From NCBI GenBank assembly GCA_900766775.1, contig CAAFXN010000095.1:1-11682 (forward strand): 11,682 nucleotides of DNA. Reading direction: 5' to 3'. Within the stretch, counting starts at the first letter, position 1. Every line of letters starts with the position of its first letter. This stretch comes from Bacteroidales bacterium. Its GTDB lineage: Bacteria; Bacteroidota; Bacteroidia; Bacteroidales; Paludibacteraceae. The notes under the pieces were generated by a model. That model was not told the DNA's origin and ran no database searches. It saw nothing but the letters and a program-made list of their open reading frames with translations. Of this stretch, positions 6,861 through 11,661 are shown piece by piece. A program made the position numbers and the translations under genes.

Positions 6861-7261
6861 AAAAATCGTAAAAATAATCAAAATACCCCCGAGAAATGCT
6901 TTTTTGTGCGCATGCCGTACTTCTCGCTCAGCCACTTCCCCAGTTTCCGACCTTCCCATAATTGTCCAAATTTCCCAAAAAACACCACAAAAACACGCCC
7001 TTGATTTTGACAAATTTATCCCGAATCAGCCCCTAAATTATCCCAAATTTTCCCCAAAACGGTCTCGAGATGCTATCGGAACATTATCGGAACATTACCG
7101 TAACATTACCGTAACATTACCGTAACATAAGCGAGTGCTTCCCGAGTCTCTCTCGCGTCTCTTTCGAGAGCCTTTCGAGAAGGTACCGACTCTTTACTTT
7201 CCCTCTGCAAATACTTTACGAATTGTCCAATTTTCGCATGTAACCACATTAACAAAAGCAC
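6861..7261. other. Non-coding part of the typA-queE spacer
   Basis: I see no supportable gene. Open frames on plus at 6847-7125 and 7135-7341 have low-complexity translations and no family likeness. The left part is AT-rich with strong strand asymmetry: in 6961-7060 I count 31 C and 6 G on plus. The middle holds the 11-bp phased array listed separately. From 7188 to 7261 the sequence is plain and AT-rich up to the queE terminator. Confidence 0.6.
6990..7187. repeat. Phased 11-bp periodic array (18 units, central units near-identical)
   Basis: Cut into 11-base units from 6990, every unit ends in C (7000, 7011, 7022 and so on to 7187; 18 of 18). From 7067 to 7177 every unit also begins with G, giving eleven CG steps exactly 11 bp apart. 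Units at 7078-7121 are almost identical (GGAACATTATC, GGAACATTACC, GTAACATTACC twice). Left units are C-run rich (AAATTTATCCC, GAATCAGCCCC, TAAATTATCCC, AAATTTTCCCC); right units resemble GAGNNNNTNTC (GAGTGCTTCCC, GAGTCTCTCTC, GAGAGCCTTTC). Phase is kept through all three. The period is not a multiple of three, so it is not a simple peptide repeat. It could be a decayed minisatellite or a helically phased protein-binding platform. Periodicity is lost at 6989 and 7198. Confidence 0.75.
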
Positions 7262-7287
7262 TACCCGACAAGTCAACTTGCCGGGTA
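7262..7287 (-). terminator. Intrinsic terminator after queE
   Basis: On the minus strand TACCCGGCAAG, loop TTGA, then CTTGTCGGGTA: an 11-bp stem with one G-U pair and a 4-base loop, followed by GTGCTTTTGTT. It lies 50 bases after the queE stop. The plus side is also followed by a T-rich run (CTCCCTTTTTCTTTC), though the stem is slightly weaker on that strand. Confidence 0.75.
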
Positions 7288-7337
7288 CTCCCTTTTTCTT
7301 TCGCTCCTTCTTTTCGAACGGATTCTATATCAATGAG

Positions 7338-7913
7338 TTAGCGAATATGTAGATACTTGTGCGTTTGTAGCGACAGACGCCAATGCGGGTGCCGAAGCAC
7401 ATATTCAACTACCTGCTCGGTGTTTTGGCAGGAGCAGGGCTGCAGAAAGAGGTGCTTGCTCCTAACCTGCTGCACCCACTGCTCGGGCTCCACGCCCTCT
7501 GTCAGCACCACTTTCAGTTCGTCTGCTTCTGTGAGTGCAAGCCTGGTGCCCGCTTTGGGTGAGCAGGTAATCCAATCAATGCCCGCGGGAAGCGAATGCG
7601 TGCCGTTGGTCTCTATGCACACGGACATGCCTGTGCCGTGGAGTGCCGCTAACAATGCTTCGTCCACCTGCAATGCCGGCTCTCCGCCGGTGAGGACTAT
7701 CAGCGGCTTGCTCTCCCCCTCCGAAGAGGACTCCGAGCAGGTCTTCACGGCTGCCGCTATCTCCACCGCGCTCATCTCACGGTACGCTGAAAAATCAGTG
7801 TCGCAGAACGGACATCGCAGGTTGCAGCCGCTCAACCGCACAAACACCGCAGGCATACCGCTGTGGTACCCCTCTCCCTGCAAAGAATAAAATATCTCGT
7901 TAATCCGATACAT
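7338..7913 (-). CDS. queE: 7-carboxy-7-deazaguanine synthase QueE (radical SAM)
   Basis: A radical-SAM enzyme that converts 6-carboxy-5,6,7,8-tetrahydropterin to 7-carboxy-7-deazaguanine in queuosine precursor synthesis. From the start chosen here it has 191 residues. It has INEIFYSLQGEGYHSG near the N-terminus, the cluster motif C30-NLR-C34-PF-C37 followed by DTDF, the SAM-binding LTGGEPALQ, an ETNGTH segment, a SPKAG segment and the end HKYLHIR. An ATG at 7994 would add 27 residues, but that extension translates a GC-rich dispersed repeat and has no family likeness. Two adjacent ATGs (7914-7916, 7911-7913) precede YRINEIF; I use the second, and the first is equally possible. It lies last in the que cluster, 161 bp after queD, with a terminator 50 bp beyond its stop. 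Confidence 0.93.
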   Translation of the reverse strand: MYRINEIFYSLQGEGYHSGMPAVFVRLSGCNLRCPFCDTDFSAYREMSAVEIAAAVKTCSESSSEGESKPLIVLTGGEPALQVDEALLAALHGTGMSVCIETNGTHSLPAGIDWITCSPKAGTRLALTEADELKVVLTEGVEPEQWVQQVRSKHLFLQPCSCQNTEQVVEYVLRHPHWRLSLQTHKYLHIR

Positions 7914-7929
7914 CATAGTTGTTGCCTTT

Positions 7930-8016
7930 GCCCCAACGGGGCGACATATAGCAGCGCGGGGGCTTGCCCCTACGAATGAGACATCTCTCCACAACCTAAG
8001 CCCAACAGGGCGGCAT
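7930..8016. repeat. GC-rich dispersed repeat with three small hairpins between queD and queE
   Basis: GCCCCAACGGGGCGACAT (7930-7947) and GCCCAACAGGGCGGCAT (8000-8016) are two imperfect copies of one unit, each with a small perfect hairpin (GCCCC/GGGGC, GCCC/GGGC). Between them is another, GGGG-CTTG-CCCC (7959-7970). The block lies just upstream of the queE start, so it would be transcribed as part of the queD-queE spacer. It reads open on the minus strand and creates a false N-terminal extension of QueE. I recall similar CAACGGGGCGACAT units as common in Bacteroidales spacers, but cannot check this here. Confidence 0.65.
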
Positions 8017-8040
8017 AACTCAACTATCCCTCAGAGGAGA

Positions 8041-8083
8041 AACTATTTTGTCTTTAATCCTGTGTCCTTTATCCTTAATCCTT
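8041..8083 (-). repeat. Purine-rich 3'-end element at the end of queD
   Basis: On the minus strand this reads AAGGATTAAGGATAAAGG, then ACACAGGATTAAAGAC, then AAAATAGTT. It shares a 20-base stretch with 160-179 (one mismatch) and the GGATNAAGGAT pattern with the tig-mpl repeat and the end of ansA. The last codons of queD (GAG AAG GAT TAA) are part of the element, so it supplies the stop. Confidence 0.6.
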
Positions 8084-8407
8084 CTCATATATCGCTACAT
8101 TGCCTTCCGACTCTTGTACGGACACTTTGTAGCAGTTCTCTACATGGTCGCATATCCAGCGGGCGATGTTCTCCGCAGAGGGATTGACATCCAGCACTTC
8201 GTTGATATACTTGTGGTCGAAGGTGCTTTTGACTATCCGTTTGATATGGGTGAAGTCCGTTACCATACCGTCTTGGTTCAGCGTCTCCGCCTTGCAGAAG
8301 ACAGTGATGACCCAGTTATGCCCGTGCAACGCTTCGCACTTGCTTTCGTAACTGAGGTTGAGATTATGTGCTGCCGATATGGTCAGCGTCTTTTGAACAT
8401 AGTACAT
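8075..8407 (-). CDS. queD: 6-carboxy-5,6,7,8-tetrahydropterin synthase QueD
   Basis: A zinc enzyme that converts 7,8-dihydroneopterin triphosphate to 6-carboxytetrahydropterin, the first dedicated step of the queuosine and 7-deazaguanine pathway. The 110-residue protein has all expected residues: zinc ligands H14 (SAAHNL), H28 and H30 (LHGHN), catalytic C24 four residues before the HGH (ESKCEALHGH), D64-H65 (TFDHKYIN) and E99 near the C-terminus (VQESEGNVAIYE). SxxC..LHGH marks QueD rather than mammalian-type pyruvoyltetrahydropterin synthase. Length is a little short of E. coli QueD (about 120) but complete. The start is supported by the typical MYYVQKTLTISAAHNL beginning. It follows queC after a 114-bp spacer filled with repeats and precedes queE. 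Its C-terminal codons run into a dispersed repeat. Confidence 0.94.
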   Translation of the reverse strand: MYYVQKTLTISAAHNLNLSYESKCEALHGHNWVITVFCKAETLNQDGMVTDFTHIKRIVKSTFDHKYINEVLDVNPSAENIARWICDHVENCYKVSVQESEGNVAIYEKD

Positions 8408-8444
8408 AGTTGATTAAGTTGTCTTTGGTTAAACTAAATCAGTC

Positions 8445-8493
8445 GGACAGCGTAGCGGTCGGACAGTGAAAACGGTCTGACAGCGCAGCGGTC
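8445..8493. repeat. Three tandem GGACAGCG..CGGTC units between queC and queD
   Basis: Three units in a row: 8445-8460 (GGACAGCGTAGCGGTC), 8461-8477 (GGACAGTGAAAACGGTC) and 8478-8493 (TGACAGCGCAGCGGTC). Each is an imperfect dyad, GAC at one end and GTC at the other. They share CAGCG..GCGGTC with the repeats at 184-212 and 4878-4930, so this is the same family arranged in tandem. Inside a que transcript they could form a row of short hairpins. Confidence 0.65.
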
Positions 8494-8500
8494 CGCCCTC

Positions 8501-8528
8501 TTAATTCTTAATTCTTAATTCTTAATTC
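8501..8528. repeat. Four tandem copies of TTAATTC at the queC stop
   Basis: TTAATTC is repeated four times without interruption. On the minus strand this reads GAATTAA repeatedly, and the first TAA reached is the queC stop (8522-8524). Every further unit supplies another TAA, in rotating frames because the period is 7. Copy number could vary by slippage without harming QueC, except for the unit carrying the stop. Confidence 0.8.
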
Positions 8529-9175
8529 TCATACACCGTCTTTTCTTCCACTCCTGCTTCTCGGAGGGCTTCTATTCGCTCAGTGCAGGTACCGCACTTG
8601 CCGCAGTGGTGCTCGCCGCCTTTGTAGCAACTCCACGTCTCGCTGTAGTCAATACCGAGCGCCTTGCCGCGGCGGGCAATATCGGCTTTGGTAAGGTGGG
8701 TGTAGGGAGTGAAGAGCCGCACACCGTTGTAGGTGCCGGCGTGCACGGCTTCGTCCATCGCCTGAACAAAAGCAGGACGACAATCAGGGTAGATAGCATG
8801 GTCGCCGGCATGGTTCGCCATCATAATCTGCTGCAAACCATTGTCTTCGGCTAACCCTGCCGCTACTGCCAGCATGATACCATTTCGGAAAGGAACTACC
8901 GTCGAACGCATGTTCTCGTCATCGTAGTTGCCTTCGGGCACAGCATCCGCGCCCGAGAGAAGAGAACTATGGAAGTATTGGTGAATGAAGTCCAGCGGGA
9001 TAATCAGGTGCTTGATACCCAACCGCTCGCAATGCAATGCGGCAAAGGCTAACTCGCGTTGGTTGTGGTTACTGCCGTAGTCGAAACTGACTGCCAATGC
9101 GATACGCGACTGATATTCATAGAGTAGGGTGGTGCTATCCAGCCCCCCCGAAAGAACAATAATGGAATCTTTCAT
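8522..9175 (-). CDS. queC: 7-cyano-7-deazaguanine (preQ0) synthase QueC
   Basis: An ATP-dependent enzyme that turns 7-carboxy-7-deazaguanine and ammonia into preQ0. The 217-residue protein starts directly with the PP-loop SGGLDSTT (9-16), followed by FDYGSNHNQRE (31-41), the VPFRNGIML segment (94-102), NHAGDHAIYPDCRP (121-134) and a C-terminal zinc site with C183, C191, C194 and C197 (WSCYKGGEHHCGKCGTC). These are the usual QueC marks, with the standard length. The first ATG is only two bases after the queF TAA (TAA-TT-ATG), so the two genes are almost certainly co-transcribed and possibly translationally coupled. The stop codon is supplied by a 7-bp tandem repeat. Confidence 0.96.
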   Translation of the reverse strand: MKDSIIVLSGGLDSTTLLYEYQSRIALAVSFDYGSNHNQRELAFAALHCERLGIKHLIIPLDFIHQYFHSSLLSGADAVPEGNYDDENMRSTVVPFRNGIMLAVAAGLAEDNGLQQIMMANHAGDHAIYPDCRPAFVQAMDEAVHAGTYNGVRLFTPYTHLTKADIARRGKALGIDYSETWSCYKGGEHHCGKCGTCTERIEALREAGVEEKTVYEN

Positions 9176-9177
9176 AA

Positions 9178-9651
9178 TTAGTGATTCAAATTCTCAAATT
9201 GTTTCAGTAGTCGTTGCTGCTTCATACCTTCATGCTCGGCGTCGGCATAGTTGGCGAAGGGGTAGATACTGATACCGCCGCGCGGCGTGAAAATGCCCGT
9301 TACCTCAAGGTATTTCGGGTCCATCAACTTCACTAAGTCTTTCATGATGATGTTGACGCAGTCTTCGTGGAAGTCGCCGTGGTTGCGGAAAGAGAAGAGA
9401 TAGAGTTTGAGCGACTTCGACTCCACCATCTTCTCCCGCGGGATGTACGAGATGTAAATCGTGGCGAAGTCGGGTTGCCCCGTCTTGGGACACAACGAAG
9501 TGAACTCCGGACAATGGAAGGTAACCAAATACTCATTGTCTGGATGTTTGTTTACGAAAGTCTCAAGCACTTCGGGAGCGTAGTCGGTAGGATACGCGGT
9601 GTGGCTGTTCCCCAATAGGGATACGCCACTGAGTTCTGAATCAGTACGCAT
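9178..9651 (-). CDS. queF: NADPH-dependent 7-cyano-7-deazaguanine reductase QueF
   Basis: Reduces the nitrile of preQ0 to the aminomethyl group of preQ1, using NADPH, in a tunnelling-fold enzyme. The 157-residue protein is the short, one-domain Bacillus YkvM-like type rather than the roughly 280-residue E. coli type. It has HCPEFTSLCPKTGQPDFATI, with likely catalytic Cys54 and Asp61, and the QueF signature ESKSLK (77-82) followed by LYLFSFRNHGDFHEDC. Both nucleophile and general acid are present. It is the first gene of the que cluster, and its stop is 2 bp before queC. A strong hairpin lies upstream after the response regulator gene, so queF needs its own promoter; a candidate overlaps that hairpin. 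Its leader can form a possible pseudoknot covering the ATG. Confidence 0.96.
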   Translation of the reverse strand: MRTDSELSGVSLLGNSHTAYPTDYAPEVLETFVNKHPDNEYLVTFHCPEFTSLCPKTGQPDFATIYISYIPREKMVESKSLKLYLFSFRNHGDFHEDCVNIIMKDLVKLMDPKYLEVTGIFTPRGGISIYPFANYADAEHEGMKQQRLLKQFENLNH

Positions 9652-9691
9652 TGTTTTCAGTGTTAAGAGCGGGGGAAAAACAATAGCCCCG
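9650..9691 (-). promoter_or_regulatory. Possible pseudoknot leader of queF masking the start codon
   Basis: On the minus-strand RNA, CGGGG (9691-9687) pairs with CCCCG (9674-9670), leaving a 12-nt loop CUAUUGUUUUUC. The loop's AUUGUUUU (9684-9677) is perfectly complementary to AAAACAAU (9657-9650), which includes the first two bases of the queF AUG. Together these make an H-type pseudoknot with connecting segments of 2, 2 and 12 nt. With no Shine-Dalgarno in this phylum, covering the AUG itself would be a sensible way to control translation. It does not match the preQ1-I consensus I know. An 8-bp A/U match in a short leader can also arise by chance. Confidence 0.35.
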
Positions 9692-9696
9692 ATGGT

Positions 9697-9728
9697 TATA
9701 AATAAATTAAGGACACAGAGACTGCAAA
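9697..9728 (-). promoter_or_regulatory. Candidate promoter of the queFC(DE) cluster
   Basis: TTTG (minus strand, 9725-9728) lies exactly 20 bp before TATTTATA (9697-9704), which matches TAnnTTTG at four of the six defined positions. The TTTG is in the loop region of the upstream terminator hairpin, so terminator and promoter would overlap. Predicted transcription start is near 9690, where the CGGGG stem of the leader begins. The weak -7 match makes this tentative. Confidence 0.35.
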
Positions 9729-9740
9729 GTCCCTGTGTCC
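9711..9740 (-). terminator. Intrinsic terminator after the response regulator gene
   Basis: On the minus strand GGACACAGGGACT, loop TTGC, AGTCTCTGTGTCC: a 13-bp stem with one G-U pair and no mismatch, followed by TTAATTTATTTATAA. It begins 7 bases after the response regulator stop. It separates the regulator from the que genes, though the tail is U/A mixed rather than pure U, so some read-through is likely. Confidence 0.75.
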
Positions 9741-9747
9741 TGAGGTC

Positions 9748-10428
9748 TTACTGGTTGTCCACGAGTTTGTAGCCTTTCCCGTGTACGCCGATGATACGGT
9801 ATCCTGTCTCGTTGATGAACCCTCTCAGATGGTTGACATATACCGACAAAGAGCGAGAGGAGAAGTAGTCCTCTGTCTTCCAGAGGGTGCTGAGGATGAC
9901 GTGTCTCTCCACCAACTTGTTAAGGTTCCTGCACAGCAAGAGCAGCAAATCGCTTTCGCGAGACGACATATGGCGACCGTCAAAGGTCTGGTGTATCGAG
10001 TCGAACACACGTCCGTTGAGTTCATATACTACCTCGGGGCGGGTCTCTCCGGCGTGGTATCTCCTGAGTATGGCATTCATTCGAAGAATGAGAATATCCA
10101 TGGAGAAGGGTTTTACCACATAGTCATCGCAACCCAGTTCAAACGCACGGATGGTATCTTCTCGACTGCTGCGGCTCGTCAGCACAACCACAGGAACCGC
10201 ATTGCCCGTATCTCGCAAACCTTTGAGTACCTCGTATCCGCTCACACCTTGTATATTCAACTCCAGTAAACAGATGGCGTACTTCTTCTGCTTGACAGCA
10301 TTGAGGGCAGCAATCCCGTCGGCTACGGTATCTACCGCAAAATTGGCAGAACGTAAGTAGTCCGCCAAAACGGTACTTAGGTTGATGTCGCCATCAACGA
10401 GCAAAACATTTGTCTGAGTCGATTCCAT
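9748..10428 (-). CDS. OmpR/PhoB-type response regulator with degenerate receiver
   Basis: A DNA-binding regulator with an N-terminal receiver (about 6-120) and a C-terminal winged helix (about 135-224: SSRESDLLLLLCRN, LWKTEDYFSSRSLSVYVNHLRGFI, GVHGKGYKL). The fold is intact, and the conserved Thr (T84 in VVVLTSRS) and Lys (K106 in DDYVVKPF) are present. Two key acidic positions are changed: the phosphoacceptor Asp is Glu56 (ICLLELNIQGVSG; codon GAG), and the acidic pair reads VDGD, with Gly13 where Asp or Glu is expected (codon GGC). The protein probably cannot be phosphorylated in the normal way; Glu may mimic the phosphorylated state. No histidine kinase is adjacent. It resembles the RprY branch in length (226) and domain layout. 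The gene is divergent from ansA, ends in a strong terminator, and has a 10-bp-spaced direct repeat in its own leader. Confidence 0.92.
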   Translation of the reverse strand: MESTQTNVLLVDGDINLSTVLADYLRSANFAVDTVADGIAALNAVKQKKYAICLLELNIQGVSGYEVLKGLRDTGNAVPVVVLTSRSSREDTIRAFELGCDDYVVKPFSMDILILRMNAILRRYHAGETRPEVVYELNGRVFDSIHQTFDGRHMSSRESDLLLLLCRNLNKLVERHVILSTLWKTEDYFSSRSLSVYVNHLRGFINETGYRIIGVHGKGYKLVDNQ

Positions 10429-10442
10429 GGCTGGTGATACTT

Positions 10443-10461
10443 TTAGAGATAGTTAGAGATA
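10443..10461 (-). promoter_or_regulatory. 10-bp-spaced direct repeat TTAGAGATA x2, possible regulator site
   Basis: TTAGAGATA occurs at 10443-10451 and again at 10453-10461, exactly 10 bp apart. OmpR/PhoB-family proteins bind tandem direct repeats spaced by about one helical turn. The site lies between the weak regulator promoter and its start codon, where binding would repress. Autoregulation is inference. Confidence 0.4.
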
Positions 10462-10462
10462 T

Positions 10463-10492
10463 TAAAAATACTTGCGCTTTTTCAGTCTCAAA
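10463..10492 (-). promoter_or_regulatory. Weak Bacteroides-type promoter candidate for the response regulator
   Basis: Minus strand TATTTTTA (10463-10470) differs from TAnnTTTG by its last base. TTTG (10489-10492) lies 18 bp upstream, slightly shorter than the usual 19-21. No better candidate is seen between the start codon and ansA. Confidence 0.3.
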
Positions 10493-10577
10493 AACTGTGC
10501 CAAACAGGGTAGGAAAGGGAAAAATAAAACATTATGTTAACGAAACAAGCAAAAAAAGTAAATAACCCTCCTTTTTA

Positions 10578-10609
10578 TTTGGAATATTAAATAGTTTTTA
10601 GTAACTTTG
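10578..10609 (+). promoter_or_regulatory. Consensus Bacteroides-type promoter of ansA
   Basis: TTTG (10578-10581), 20 bp, then TAACTTTG (10602-10609): a perfect match to both promoter elements of Bacteroidetes. The ansA ATG starts only 8 bases after the -7 box, so the transcript should begin within a few bases of the start codon and be leaderless or nearly so. Confidence 0.8.
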
Positions 10610-10617
10610 CAGCCGAA

Positions 10618-11658
10618 ATGAAAAAAGAGAGTAAAGTTCTTGTTATATTGACGGGTGGAACCATCACGATGGTGTGCGATCGCGAGTCGGGAGCACTCTT
10701 GCCTGCAGATATGGAGACCTTCAAGGCGTTTGTCCCCGAACTCTTTACGAGCGATATCCATATCGATATGGAGGCGTTCACTCCCTTGCTCGATTCGTCG
10801 GATGTGAACCCCGAGAACTGGGGGCGCATGGCGCACGCGGTGTATGACCACTATGCCGACTACGACGGCTTTGTCATCCTGCACGGTACGGATACCATGT
10901 CCTATTCCGCCTCCGCGCTGTCGTTCATGCTGGAGAACCTGAACAAACCAGTGGTCTTCACGGGCAGCCAGTTGCCTATCGGCACGCTGCGCTCCGACGC
11001 GAAGGAAAACCTGCTGACGGCGATAGAGATTGCTGCCGCCAAGGACGAAGACGGCAATGCCATCGTGCCGGAAGTAACGCTTTTCTTCGAGGATAAACTC
11101 TTCCGCGGCAATCGTACCACAAAGCGCAATGCCGAGCATTTCTCGGCATTCAACTCCTACAACTATCCTCCGCTTGCCAAAGCAGGCGTGCACATCACCT
11201 ACCAGCCTCATCTCATCCACTACAACAACCCCTCGCTTCCGCTTCGCTTGCGCGTGCAGACAGACCAGAACGTGGGGGTGCTCAAACTCTTCCCGGGTAT
11301 CCAAGAGGCGTTTGTTCGGCAAGTGCTGAATGCCCCCGGGCTGCGAGGGCTGGTGTTGGAGACTTTCGGCGCAGGCAACGCGCCCTCGTCAGAGTGGCTC
11401 TATCAACTGCTGCACGATGCGGTGGAGCGGGGTATCATCATTGTGAACAAGACCCAGTGCAACACGGGCTCCGTGGAGATGGGGCTCTACGCCGTGTCGA
11501 TGAACCTGCTCAAGGCGGGCGTCATCTCGGGTTACGACATCACCACCGAGGCACTGCTGACCAAGATGATGTACCTGCTGGGCGAGAACCCCGACGAGCC
11601 CGAGACCGTCAAAGAACTCCTCCAAAAAGACCTCTGCGGAGAAGTAACGATAGAGTAG
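10618..11658 (+). CDS. ansA: Type I (cytoplasmic) L-asparaginase
   Basis: Hydrolyses L-asparagine to aspartate and ammonia. The 346-residue protein has the first catalytic signature LTGGTITM with Thr15, the second signature LHGTDTMSYSASAL with Thr91-Asp92 (the same numbering as in E. coli AnsA), VVFTGSQLPIG, SDAKENLLTAIEIA and RGNRTTK (163-169), which carries the conserved Lys. The C-terminal small domain is present (GLVLETFGAGNAP, VNKTQCNTGSVEMGLYA). No signal peptide precedes the first strand (MKKESKVLVILTGGT), so this is the cytoplasmic type I form rather than periplasmic AnsB. Length fits the family. The start is fixed both by homology and by the promoter immediately upstream, which leaves no room for a longer N-terminus. 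It is the only plus-strand gene. The 3' end runs into a purine-rich repeat. Confidence 0.95.
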   Translation: MKKESKVLVILTGGTITMVCDRESGALLPADMETFKAFVPELFTSDIHIDMEAFTPLLDSSDVNPENWGRMAHAVYDHYADYDGFVILHGTDTMSYSASALSFMLENLNKPVVFTGSQLPIGTLRSDAKENLLTAIEIAAAKDEDGNAIVPEVTLFFEDKLFRGNRTTKRNAEHFSAFNSYNYPPLAKAGVHITYQPHLIHYNNPSLPLRLRVQTDQNVGVLKLFPGIQEAFVRQVLNAPGLRGLVLETFGAGNAPSSEWLYQLLHDAVERGIIIVNKTQCNTGSVEMGLYAVSMNLLKAGVISGYDITTEALLTKMMYLLGENPDEPETVKELLQKDLCGEVTIE

Positions 11659-11661
11659 TTT

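Larger units (their letters stand above)
10429..10617. promoter_or_regulatory. Divergent intergenic region, response regulator / ansA
   Basis: The 189-bp spacer between two divergent start codons. It holds a clear ansA promoter on plus, a weaker regulator promoter on minus and a 10-bp direct repeat, each listed separately. The middle (about 10500-10570) is A-rich, with no further motif I can support. A regulator binding here could control both genes. Confidence 0.6.

Noticed and set aside
6847..7125. Possible small plus-strand gene of 92 codons in the typA-queE spacer
   Set aside because: The translation is low-complexity, the frame runs through the 11-bp array whose period does not respect codons, and it starts inside the typA promoter region.
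6990..7187. CRISPR array
   Set aside because: The 11-bp units are contiguous, with no spacers and no repeats of CRISPR length, and no cas genes are present.
7914..7994. Upstream ATG giving a 218-residue QueE
   Set aside because: The extra residues translate a dispersed GC-rich repeat; conserved QueE sequence begins at YRINEIFYSLQGEG.
9650..9691. Known preQ1 class I riboswitch
   Set aside because: The stem-loop and tail do not match the class I conserved loop and A-rich tail as I know them; only the general pseudoknot idea is kept.
10537..11322. Minus-strand frame of 261 codons opposite ansA
   Set aside because: It overlaps a complete asparaginase with all catalytic motifs and also spans the ansA promoter; a shadow frame.
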